A stretch of DNA of 64,000 nt from Acuticoccus sp965213555 (lineage in GTDB: Bacteria > Pseudomonadota > Alphaproteobacteria > Rhizobiales > Amorphaceae). Position 1 is the stretch's first letter, and the number at the start of each line of letters is the position of its first letter. Below are positions 52,646 to 60,419 of this stretch, piece after piece. The notes below the pieces were generated by a model. The model did not search any database and was not told the origin of the DNA. It saw only the letters and a list, made by a program, of their open reading frames with translations. The DNA lies in the NCBI RefSeq assembly GCF_965213555.1, contig NZ_OZ243890.1, forward strand, positions 1,054,001 to 1,118,000. The letters run 5' to 3'. The translations under genes were made by a program, and so were the position numbers.

Positions 52646-53863
52646 ATGAACCGCCATTTGCTTGGCGTTGCGCTGGCCGCAATGCCCACCCTCGCTGCGG
52701 CGCAGATCGACCGCGGAACGCCGATCAGCTACGGCGAGCGGCCGTTCTACCTGATCGAGAAGCTCGGCGAGGGCGAGCTGCGCGACAAGCTCCTGTCGTG
52801 CAAGGGGCAGACGCCCACCCGCACGACCTTCTCCATCGGCCACCGCGGCGCGCCGCTGCAGTTCCCCGAGCACACGGTGGAGTCGAACGTCGCCGCCGCG
52901 CGGCAGGGCGCCGGCATCCTCGAGTGCGACGTCACGTTCACCGCGGACAAGGAGCTCGTCTGCCGCCACGCGCAGGACGACCTCCACACCACGACGAACA
53001 TCGTCACCACCGAGCTGGCCGAGAAGTGCACCGCACCGTTCAGCCCCGCGTCCGGTGACGCCGAGGCGTCCGCCGAGTGCCGCACGTCGGACATCACGCT
53101 CGCCGAGTTCGAGACGCTCGAGCCCAAGATGGATGCGTCGAACGACATGGCGACCACCGCTGAGGAGTACCTCGGCGGCACCGCGGACTTCCGCACCGAC
53201 CTCTACGTCGACGGCGCGGAGACGATGACCCACGCCGAGTCCATCGAGCTGTTCAGCGGCCTCGGCGCGCAGTTCACCCCCGAGCTGAAGGCGCCCGCCG
53301 TCGAGATGCCCTTCGATGGCTTCAGCCAGGAGGACTACGCGCAGAAGCTCATCGACGAGTACAAGGCGGCCGGCGTCGACCCTTCGGAGGTCTACGCCCA
53401 GTCCTTCGAGCTCGACGACGTCATCTACTGGATCGAGAACGAGCCAGAGTTCGGCGCCCAGGCGGTCTACCTCGACGACAGCTACGACATCGAGGGATGG
53501 GACCCCATGGACCCATCGACCTGGGAGCACTCGATGGCCGAGCTGAAGGAGATGGGCGTCAACTACATCGCTCCGCCGCTGTGGGTGCTCCTCACGTTGG
53601 ACGAGGCGGGTGAGATGGTGCCGTCCACCTACGCCGAGAAGGCGAGGGCGGCCGGGCTCAACATCATCACCTGGACGCTGGAGCGCTCCGGTCCGCTGAA
53701 GGGCGGTGGTGGCTGGTACTTCCAGTCCGTCGCCGACGCCATCGACACGGACGCGGACTCCCTGAACGTCCTGCACGTCCTCGCCCAGGACGTCGGCGTC
53801 GTCGGCGTGTTCTCCGACTGGCCGGCGACGGTGACGTACTACGCCAACTGCTACGGCCTCTGA
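52646..53863 (+). CDS. Periplasmic glycerophosphodiester phosphodiesterase
   Basis: 405 aa with a Sec signal peptide (MNRHLLGVALAAMPTLAAAQ). The GDPD TIM barrel has the metal/catalytic motif IGHRGAPLQFPEHTVES (HR near the N-terminus, E after P) and ILECDVTFTADKELVCRHAQDDL with the second His. Later strands include QFTPELKAP and GLNIITWTLERSG. It hydrolyses glycerophosphodiesters to glycerol-3-phosphate. The barrel carries a longer insert near residues 115-180. A hairpin terminator follows. Confidence 0.93.
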   Translation: MNRHLLGVALAAMPTLAAAQIDRGTPISYGERPFYLIEKLGEGELRDKLLSCKGQTPTRTTFSIGHRGAPLQFPEHTVESNVAAARQGAGILECDVTFTADKELVCRHAQDDLHTTTNIVTTELAEKCTAPFSPASGDAEASAECRTSDITLAEFETLEPKMDASNDMATTAEEYLGGTADFRTDLYVDGAETMTHAESIELFSGLGAQFTPELKAPAVEMPFDGFSQEDYAQKLIDEYKAAGVDPSEVYAQSFELDDVIYWIENEPEFGAQAVYLDDSYDIEGWDPMDPSTWEHSMAELKEMGVNYIAPPLWVLLTLDEAGEMVPSTYAEKARAAGLNIITWTLERSGPLKGGGGWYFQSVADAIDTDADSLNVLHVLAQDVGVVGVFSDWPATVTYYANCYGL

Positions 53864-53872
53864 GCAGTCGAT

Positions 53873-53900
53873 GGGGGCGCCGCCGAGCCGGCGTCCCCTT
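53873..53900 (+). terminator. Probable terminator after the glycerophosphodiesterase gene
   Basis: Stem GGGGCGCCG / CCGGCGTCCCC with a short CCGAG loop and one mismatch, followed by CTTTCCC. The position, about 10 bp past the stop, supports it. Confidence 0.5.
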
Positions 53901-53954
53901 TCCCATGGCACGGCGTGCTCCCTAGGTATGCCCAATAGCCACGGAGAGCCTCTC

Positions 53955-54281
53955 ATGTCCCTTGGAACGATCGACCGCCTTACCGACGCGCAGCGCACCG
54001 AGCTCGAGGCGGCCGCCTTCCGCCGCCTCGTCGCGCACCTTGGCGAGCGCACGGACGTGCAGAACATCGACCTGATGAACCTCGCAGGGTTCTGCCGGAA
54101 CTGCCTGTCGCGCTGGTACGCCGAGGAGGCGGACGCGCGCGGCCTCGCCGTCGACAAGGAGGAGGCGCGCGAGCGGGTCTACGGCATGCCCTACGAGACC
54201 TGGAAGGCGCAGCATCAGGCCGAGGCCAGCGAGGGACAGCAGCGCGGCTTCGCCGACACCCACGTCGTCAGCAAGGCCTGA
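53955..54281 (+). CDS. DUF1244 family protein
   Basis: 108 aa. DUF1244 core: AAFRRLVAHLGERTDVQNIDLMNLAGFCRNCLSRWY, then ERVYGMPYETWKAQHQ. It is small and all-helical, with a conserved CRNC pair that could bind metal or form a disulfide. Widespread in proteobacteria, function unknown. ATG 53955 fits the family; GTG/ATG further up (53928) would add nine residues. Confidence 0.92.
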   Translation: MSLGTIDRLTDAQRTELEAAAFRRLVAHLGERTDVQNIDLMNLAGFCRNCLSRWYAEEADARGLAVDKEEARERVYGMPYETWKAQHQAEASEGQQRGFADTHVVSKA

Positions 54282-54301
54282 TCCGCCGGCGTGCGGCCCT
54301 G

Positions 54302-54994
54302 TCAGGCGGCGTCGTGGAAGATCACGCCGAGCGTCATGCGGTGCCCGGCGCGCAGGCGGCTCACGCCGTGGCGCATCCTCACGCGATACTCACCCTTCGT
54401 GCCGCGGCGGGGCCGCTCTGAGGTCGCGAACAGCGCGCCCTCGCCGCGGGCGAGCGTCACCACCTCGGCGCGGGACTGCATACGCGGGCGCTGCTCCGTC
54501 AGGACGAGCTCGCCGCCCTCGAACTCGCTGGGATCCGTGAGCAGGACCACGAGCTGCAGCGGGAACGCGACGGCGCCGTAAAGGTCCTGGTGCAGGCAGT
54601 TGTAGTCGCCCGGGCCGTACTTGAGGAGGAGCGGCGTCGGCTTGTCCTGCCCCGCGGCGCGGCAGCGCTCGCGCATCCCGACCATGGCGTCCGGGTAGGG
54701 CTCGGCGCCCAGCCGCTCGGCCCAGCCGTTCGCGATGCGCGCTGCGTGGGGATAGACCGCCTGCCTCAACCCCGCGACGACCGCGGGAAGCGGATCGGCG
54801 AAGTACTTGTACTCGCCCGAGCCGAAGCCGTGGCGCGCCATGACGATGCGGCTGCGGAACCCCTCGCCGTCGTAGCTCGTGGCGAGCGCCGCGCACTCCT
54901 CCCGCGTGAGCAGCGCGCCCGTGCGACCTACCCCGTGCGCCTCCACCTCGGCGGCGATGCGCTCCCAATCGAGGGCGTCCACGCGGTCATCCAC
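54302..54994 (-). CDS. 2-oxoglutarate-Fe(II) oxygenase (prolyl-hydroxylase-like)
   Basis: 230 aa. The iron-binding HxD...H facial triad is visible in NCLHQDLYG and RMRHGVSRLR, with the 2-oxoglutarate Arg in the last motif. Family members linked to ada operons are often uncharacterised relatives of AlkB or prolyl hydroxylases. GTG at 54994 overlaps the end of ada by 8 bp, so it is coupled to ada. This suggests a repair- or methylation-stress role, as an inference. Confidence 0.82.
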   Translation of the reverse strand: MDDRVDALDWERIAAEVEAHGVGRTGALLTREECAALATSYDGEGFRSRIVMARHGFGSGEYKYFADPLPAVVAGLRQAVYPHAARIANGWAERLGAEPYPDAMVGMRERCRAAGQDKPTPLLLKYGPGDYNCLHQDLYGAVAFPLQLVVLLTDPSEFEGGELVLTEQRPRMQSRAEVVTLARGEGALFATSERPRRGTKGEYRVRMRHGVSRLRAGHRMTLGVIFHDAA

Positions 54995-56078
54995 CCTCCG
55001 CCTCCCTCGCGAGGAGCGCGCGTTTTCGCTCAAGTCCCCATCGGTAGCCGCCGAGCCCGCCGTCGGCGCGCACCACCCGGTGACACGGGACGAGGACGGC
55101 GATGCGGTTCGCGCCGCATGCTCGCGCCACCGCACGGTGGGCGGTGGGCGCCCCGATCGCCTCGGCGACCTCCCGGTAGCTGCGCGTCGTGCCGGCAGGG
55201 ATCCGCCTCAGCTCGCCCCACACGCGCTCCTCGAACGCCGTGCCGCGGATGTCGAGCGGCAGCTCCTCGGCGCGGCGCGGCTCCTCGACCGCGCCGACGA
55301 CCGCGTCGAGCGCGGCCGCCATCGCCGGCCCTCCGTCGAGGACCGTGGCGAGGGGCAGGCGGGCGAGGACCTCGCCGACACCCTCCTGCGCACCCTCCGA
55401 CAGCACCACGGCGCAGACCCCACGCGCGGAGAACGCGGCGGTGACGACGCCGAGGGGCGCGCGGCGCTGCGCCGTGAGGATGAGCTCGCCGATCCCTCCC
55501 GTGGCGACCACGGACGGGCTCATCCCGAGCCGCGCGGCGGCCTCGGCGTAGAACCGCGACAGGCTGCCATAGCCGGCTGCGAACGCCGCGTCCGCCACCG
55601 TGCCGCCCTCGCCGAGCGCCGCGACGCTGCGACGGGTGCGCACCGCCTGGGCGTAGGCCTTCGGCGTCAGCCCGGTATGCGCCCTGAAGAGGCGGTGGAA
55701 GTGGTGCGCGCTCATGCCGGCGGCCGCGGCGAGTTCGGCGAGCGTCATGTCCCCCTTTTGGAGCATACGGCAGGCCGCCTCCACCGCGAGCGCGTGGCGC
55801 TGTGCGGCCGAGGGCTCGGTGGGCCGGCACCTCAGGCATGCGCGGTAGCCCGCGGCCTCCGCCTCCCGCGCGAGGGCGAAGTAGCGCACGTTCTGCGGCC
55901 TCGGACGGCGCGCGGGGCAGCTCGGACGGCAGTAGATCCCGGTGGTCGTCACGGCGAAGACGAACGCGCCGTCCGCGTCGCCGTCGCGCGCGAGCACGGC
56001 GTCCCACCGCGGGTCCGCGCTCGTCGCGGTTGCGTGCACCGTCACCGAAGGCGCGGCTCGGCTCATCGTCGACATCAT
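54987..56078 (-). CDS. ada: Ada: bifunctional methylphosphotriester sensor/AraC regulator/O6-methylguanine-DNA methyltransferase
   Basis: 363 aa. The N-terminal Ada zinc domain supplies Cys ligands and the methyl acceptor C50 (GIYCRPSC with C50, C54, and YRACLRCRP). An AraC HTH follows at about 100-185 (MTLAELAAAAGMSAHHFHRLFRAHTGLTP). The C-terminal alkyltransferase has C332 in VPCHRVVRADGG. It repairs O6-methylguanine and activates its own regulon after methylation of the N-terminal Cys. Two in-frame ATGs at the start; 56078 is the first. Confidence 0.95.
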   Translation of the reverse strand: MMSTMSRAAPSVTVHATATSADPRWDAVLARDGDADGAFVFAVTTTGIYCRPSCPARRPRPQNVRYFALAREAEAAGYRACLRCRPTEPSAAQRHALAVEAACRMLQKGDMTLAELAAAAGMSAHHFHRLFRAHTGLTPKAYAQAVRTRRSVAALGEGGTVADAAFAAGYGSLSRFYAEAAARLGMSPSVVATGGIGELILTAQRRAPLGVVTAAFSARGVCAVVLSEGAQEGVGEVLARLPLATVLDGGPAMAAALDAVVGAVEEPRRAEELPLDIRGTAFEERVWGELRRIPAGTTRSYREVAEAIGAPTAHRAVARACGANRIAVLVPCHRVVRADGGLGGYRWGLERKRALLAREAEGG

Positions 56079-56199
56079 CGTCCCTCCGTTGCCCGCCCCC
56101 CATGGCCGATGAGCAGCGCGGCGGCGTTCCGCTCCTTGCCTTCAAACTGGCGGACGCTGCGGCACAACTGCTAGCCTGATTGGAAAAACAGGAGGACTT

Positions 56200-56961
56200 A
56201 TGCCCGACAGCCAACGCCTCGCAGGAAAGACGGCCATCGTGACCGGAGCCGCCTCGGGCTTCGGCCGCGGCATCGCCCAGCGTTTTGCCGCAGAGGGGGC
56301 GCGCGTCGCGGTCCTCGACCTCAACGAGGCCGGAGCACGCGAGGTCGCGTCCGGCATCGGCGAGGCGGCGATCGCGCTCACTGCGGACGTGTCCGATGCG
56401 GCCAGCATGGACGAGGCCGGCCGTCAGGCCATCGAGGCGTTCGGCGAGGTGGACATCGTCGTCAATAACGCCGGCTGGTCGCACGCCAACCGACCCGTCA
56501 TGGAGATCGACGAGGCGGCGTTCGACAAGGTGTTCGCGGTCAACGTCAAGTCGGTGTTCCACGCGGTGCGCACGTTCGTCCCGCATTGGCGCGCCATCGG
56601 GCGAGGCGTGATGATCAACGTCGGCTCGACGGCGGGCGTGCGCCCGCGCCCCGGGCTGTCCTGGTACAACGCCTCGAAGGGGGCGGTGAACCTTGCCACG
56701 AAGACGCTCGCGGTGGAGCTCGCGTCCGACAAGATCCGGGTATGCGGCATCGCCCCGGTGATCGGCGAGACCGCGCTCCTCGAGACCTTCATGGGCGTGC
56801 CGGACACGCCGGAGAACCGCGCGCGGTTCATCGCGACGATCCCGCTCGGCCGCATGTCGACGCCGGCCGACATTGCCGCCGCCGCCGTCTACCTCGCCTC
56901 GGACGAGGCCTCGCTCATCACCGGCGTCAACCTCGAGGTGGACGGCGGCCGCTGCGTCTAG
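56200..56961 (+). CDS. SDR-family oxidoreductase (3-oxoacyl-ACP reductase/glucose-dehydrogenase-like)
   Basis: 253-aa classical SDR with NAD(P) motif VTGAASGFGRGIA, NNAGW, VGSTAGVRPRPGLSWYNASKGAV (Ser/Tyr/Lys), and the C-terminal GVNLEVDGGRCV. Substrate unknown. RBS GGAGG precedes ATG. Its TAG stop is the first three bases of a composite palindromic repeat (TAGAGCATC). Confidence 0.9.
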   Translation: MPDSQRLAGKTAIVTGAASGFGRGIAQRFAAEGARVAVLDLNEAGAREVASGIGEAAIALTADVSDAASMDEAGRQAIEAFGEVDIVVNNAGWSHANRPVMEIDEAAFDKVFAVNVKSVFHAVRTFVPHWRAIGRGVMINVGSTAGVRPRPGLSWYNASKGAVNLATKTLAVELASDKIRVCGIAPVIGETALLETFMGVPDTPENRARFIATIPLGRMSTPADIAAAAVYLASDEASLITGVNLEVDGGRCV

Positions 56962-57073
56962 AGCATCCCGGGTCTCCTCAGACCCCAGATAACCAGATAA
57001 GATGCCTCTAGCTCCTTATGTAAGAGCGGTCTACTTGGGGTTAGGTGGTTCCACCTAACCCCAAACCGCTCTA
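56959..57073. repeat. Composite palindromic repeat (unit A + unit B), copy 6
   Basis: Unit A (56959-57010) reads TAGAGCATCCCGGGTCT...AGACCC...GATGCCTCTA, with a longer loop than copy 4 and one inserted base near the end. The spacer (GCTCCTTATGTA) and unit B (57023-57073) follow. Unit B is almost perfect: AGAGCGGTCTACTTGGGGTTAGGTGG/CCACCTAACCCCAAACCGCTCTA. The left TAG ends the SDR gene and the right TAG (complement) ends the histidine kinase gene, so both convergent genes stop inside this repeat. Confidence 0.88.
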
Positions 57074-58312
57074 GCGGGCCGCACGCGCGCTGGGCAGGCC
57101 GAGCGGCGTCGGAACTGCTGGACGACGCGCCTGGAAGGTGAGGGTAAGCTGCGTGCCCGGGCCGTCGCCGCGCATCTCGAGCGTCGCGCCCATCTGCACG
57201 GCCGACGCCTCGACGATGCGCAGCCCGATGCCCCGCCGCTCGGGTGGGGCAAGGTGCGCGAAGCCGACGCCGTCGTCCGCCATGGTGACCCTGACCGAAC
57301 CGTCGGGATCCATGACGCCGTGAAGCGTGACCTCACCGGCGCGGCCGTCGGGGAAGGCGTGCTTGAAGGCGTTGGTGACGAACTCGTTGGCGATGGCGGC
57401 AAGGGCCGTCGCCTGCTCGGACGTCACCGCCACGGGGTCGAACGCCACCACCACGTGGACGCCCTCCGGCGCGGAGGCGGCAAACAGCGCTCCGACCTTC
57501 GCCATGTAGCGGTCGAGGGGGATCTCGTGCTCGACCCCCACCGAGTAGAGCTCCTGATGGAGGAGCGCGACGGACGACACGCGCCGGCCGACCGCCTCGA
57601 GCGCCTCGCGGGTCGGCTCCGCCTCTGCCCGCGTGGCCTGCAGGCGCACGAACGAGGCGACCGCCTGCAGCGAGTTCTTCACCCGGTGATCCACCTCGCG
57701 ATGGAGGATCTCCTGGCGGCGCATGGCGACACGTAGCTCCAGCTCCTTGACCGCCTGGCGCGCCAGGATCGCCAGCAAGTCTCGCTGGAGCACCGTCAGG
57801 GTGCGGGGCTTGGTGTCCAGCACGCACAGCGTCCCGAAGGCGACCCCGTCGGGCGAGCGCAGCACCGCGCCGGCGTAGAACATGATGCCAGGCTCGCCGG
57901 TGACGAGCGGGTTGTCGCGCGAGCGCGGGTCGAGCCGCGTGTCGGGGATCTCCACGAGGTCGACCGCGGCGGCGGCGGACGACGGCGCATCCGACGCGAT
58001 GACGCTGGCGACGCCGAGCCCGGCGCCCTCCGCCGCGCCCTCGAGCCCTGCGGCCTCGCCGATGGCGGCGCTCGCGATGGCGTGGGCGCAAACCCACTCG
58101 TCGAGCGCGGTCTTCCGCCGGCTCAGCCCGTACCCCGACTTGCACCACTGACGATCGGCATCGATCAGGCTGACGAGCGCCATGGGCGCGTCGCACACGC
58201 CCGCAGCCAGCTTGGTGAGCTCGTCGTACTCGCGCGCGAACGGCGTCCCGACCGCGTCGTCGGCCGCGAGGGGGACGCTCGGGGCAGCAGCGCGATCCTC
58301 GACAGATCTCAT
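57071..58312 (-). CDS. GAF-domain sensor histidine kinase, HWE/HisKA_2 type
   Basis: 413 aa, soluble. Residues about 25-195 form a GAF domain (FAREYDELTKLAAGVC, then LLAILARQAVKELELR). The dimerisation/phospho-acceptor region is LHREVDHRVKNSLQAVASFVRLQA, the HWE/HisKA_2 variant, with phospho-His in DHRVKN. The ATPase has AIANEFVTNAFKHAF (N box), DGVGF (G1) and RGIGLRIVEAS (G2). The input is cytoplasmic and unknown; no response regulator lies beside it. ATG 58312 fits the domain layout. Confidence 0.9.
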   Translation of the reverse strand: MRSVEDRAAAPSVPLAADDAVGTPFAREYDELTKLAAGVCDAPMALVSLIDADRQWCKSGYGLSRRKTALDEWVCAHAIASAAIGEAAGLEGAAEGAGLGVASVIASDAPSSAAAAVDLVEIPDTRLDPRSRDNPLVTGEPGIMFYAGAVLRSPDGVAFGTLCVLDTKPRTLTVLQRDLLAILARQAVKELELRVAMRRQEILHREVDHRVKNSLQAVASFVRLQATRAEAEPTREALEAVGRRVSSVALLHQELYSVGVEHEIPLDRYMAKVGALFAASAPEGVHVVVAFDPVAVTSEQATALAAIANEFVTNAFKHAFPDGRAGEVTLHGVMDPDGSVRVTMADDGVGFAHLAPPERRGIGLRIVEASAVQMGATLEMRGDGPGTQLTLTFQARRPAVPTPLGLPSARAAR

Positions 58313-58584
58313 CAGCACCTTCGTGACGCTCGCGCTGGGGGCCGAGGTTGATGTGCCCAATCCGCCGTCGAATCGCAAGCGCGTCGACCCGACGAGCCGC
58401 TGTCGACACCGCGCTCGGGCAAGGTTGGGCGGAGGCTTGGCCAAGTCGCCGAACCCGCCGGATGATGCAACATCTTGCACGTTCTGAAGGGTCGCTTTAA
58501 CATCGGCGACCCTTGCACTCGACTTCTTTGCCGTGCGATGGACGCCGGTAGCGGGCCGCAGAGCCGCCAGGGAGGATACGCCAG

Positions 58585-59703
58585 ATGACGCAAACGACTC
58601 GCCGCAGGTTCCTGACGGGAGGCGGCGCGGCCGTCGCCGGTGCATCCGCGCTCGCCGCACCGAGCGTGGTCCGGGCGCAATCGACGATGACCATCAAGAT
58701 GCAGACCGCGTGGCCCGCGGCGAACATCTGGCAGGAGTTCGCCCAGCAGTACGCCGACCGTGTGTCCGCGATGTCAGGTGGCCGCCTCACCATCGACCTC
58801 TTGCCCGCCGGCGCGGTCGTCCAGGCGTTCCAGCTGCAGGACGCGGTGGCGGACGGCGTGCTCGACGCCGGCCACCACGTGACGGCGTACTGGTACGGCA
58901 AGAACAAGGCCGCCTCGCTGTTTGGCACCGGCCCGGTGTTCGGCACCGACGCCGCGCAGATGCTCGCCTGGATCCACAACGGCGGCGGCAAGGAGCTCTA
59001 CCGCGAGCTCGTCGAGGACATCCTTGGCCTCGACATCGTCGGCTTCTTCGCCTTCCCGATGCCGACCCAGCCACTCGGCTGGTTCAACCAAGAAATCACC
59101 TCCATCGACCAGATGCAGGGCCTGAAGTACCGCACCGTCGGCCTCGCCTCCGACGTCATGCAGGGCGTCGGCCTGTCGGTGGCGCAGCTTCCCGGGGGCG
59201 AGATCGTCCCGGCGCTGGAGCGCGGCGTCATCGACGCGTTCGAGTTCAACAACCCGAGTTCGGACCGGGACTTCGGCGCGCAGGACGTCTCGAAGCACTA
59301 CATGATGGGCTCCTACCATCAGGCGGCCGAGTTCTTCGAGATCATCTTCAACAAGTCGATGTTCGACGACATGCCGGACGACTTCAAGGCGATCCTGGAG
59401 TACGCCGCGGAGGCGGTGAACACGTCGAACTACGGCCTCGCGATGGATCGGTACTCCGCGGACCTCGCGCGGCTGCGCGACGAGGATGGGGTCAACGTCT
59501 ACCGCACGCCGACGTCCGTCATGGAGCGGCAGCTCGCGAGCTGGGACACTGTCCTCGAGGACCTGACGCAAGACGAGTACTTCGACCGGGTCGTCCAGTC
59601 CCAGAAGGAGTGGTCGGAGCGTTGCGGCTACTACAACCTGCTCAACCAGGCGGACTACAAGCTCGCCTACGAGCACTACTTCCCGGGCAAGCTCGGCTTC
59701 TGA
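58585..59703 (+). CDS. dctP: TRAP transporter substrate-binding protein (DctP family)
   Basis: 372 aa with a Tat signal (MTQTTRRRFLTGGGAAVAGASALAAPSVVRAQ). It has the TRAP solute-receptor core: TAWPAANIWQEFAQQYADRVSAMSGGRLTIDLLPAGAVV, then GLKYRTVGLASDVMQGVGLSVAQLPGGEIVPALERGVIDA. The Tat signal fits the mannitol/chloroaromatic-compound receptor group. It binds a carboxylate-type ligand in the periplasm; ligand unknown. Followed by a terminator and the two permease genes. Confidence 0.93.
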   Translation: MTQTTRRRFLTGGGAAVAGASALAAPSVVRAQSTMTIKMQTAWPAANIWQEFAQQYADRVSAMSGGRLTIDLLPAGAVVQAFQLQDAVADGVLDAGHHVTAYWYGKNKAASLFGTGPVFGTDAAQMLAWIHNGGGKELYRELVEDILGLDIVGFFAFPMPTQPLGWFNQEITSIDQMQGLKYRTVGLASDVMQGVGLSVAQLPGGEIVPALERGVIDAFEFNNPSSDRDFGAQDVSKHYMMGSYHQAAEFFEIIFNKSMFDDMPDDFKAILEYAAEAVNTSNYGLAMDRYSADLARLRDEDGVNVYRTPTSVMERQLASWDTVLEDLTQDEYFDRVVQSQKEWSERCGYYNLLNQADYKLAYEHYFPGKLGF

Positions 59704-59730
59704 GGCCAGCTGGCCTCGCCCTCAGCAGCG

Positions 59731-59754
59731 CGCCGGCCCTCGGGCCGGCGTTTT
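59731..59754 (+). terminator. Rho-independent terminator between dctP and dctQ
   Basis: Perfect 8-bp stem CGCCGGCC/GGCCGGCG with a CTCG loop and a TTTT run right after. It sits between the receptor and permease genes, where it would act as an attenuator so that the receptor is made in excess. Confidence 0.8.
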
Positions 59755-59780
59755 CGTCCGATACCCGCCTGGGACGCCCG

Positions 59781-60419
59781 ATGGAAGCCTACGTCCGCTT
59801 TGCCGATAAGGTGTCCGCCTGGGTGGGCCGAGCGTTCGCCTGGTGCATCATCCTGATGACCTTCGGGGTGACCTACGAGGTCGTCGTCCGCTACGTCTTC
59901 CGCGCGCCGACGTCCTGGGCGTTCGACATCTCCTACATGATGTACGGCGCGCTCTTCATGATGGCAGGCGCCTACACGCTATCGCGCGACGGGCACGTGC
60001 GCGCGGACGTGTTCTACCGGCTGTGGCGCCCCCGTGTGCAGGCGGGCGTGGAGCTGGTGCTCTACTTCATCTTCTTCTTCCCCGGCGTGCTCGCGCTGAT
60101 CTTCGCCGGTTGGAAGTACGCCGCACGCTCCATCTCCTACCAGGAGGTGAGCGTCATGAGCCCGGCCGGCGTGCCGATCTTCCAGTTCAAGACGATCATC
60201 GTCGCCGCCGGCGTCCTCCTCCTGATCCAGGGCATCGCGCAGGTCTTCCGCTGCGTCCTGTGCCTTCGCGACGGGGCGTGGCCGGTGCGCGAAGGCGACG
60301 TCGAGGAGCTCGAGAAGCAGCTGATCCACCAGCACGACCGCGAGGTACTCGCCCACGGATCGGAGGCGGTGGACGTCGTCGCCCCGCGTGCCGACCACAC
60401 CGAGGAGCGACGCCGTTGA
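59781..60419 (+). CDS. dctQ: TRAP transporter small permease (DctQ)
   Basis: 212 aa with four transmembrane helices (near 15-40, 47-70, 85-110 and 130-155). MTFGVTYEVVVRYVFRAPTSWAFDISYMMYGALFMMAGAYTL is the DctQ signature. A longer charged C-terminal tail (EGDVEELEKQLIHQHDREV...) is present. The stop is shared with the dctM start as TTGA (60416-60419). Confidence 0.93.
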   Translation: MEAYVRFADKVSAWVGRAFAWCIILMTFGVTYEVVVRYVFRAPTSWAFDISYMMYGALFMMAGAYTLSRDGHVRADVFYRLWRPRVQAGVELVLYFIFFFPGVLALIFAGWKYAARSISYQEVSVMSPAGVPIFQFKTIIVAAGVLLLIQGIAQVFRCVLCLRDGAWPVREGDVEELEKQLIHQHDREVLAHGSEAVDVVAPRADHTEERRR

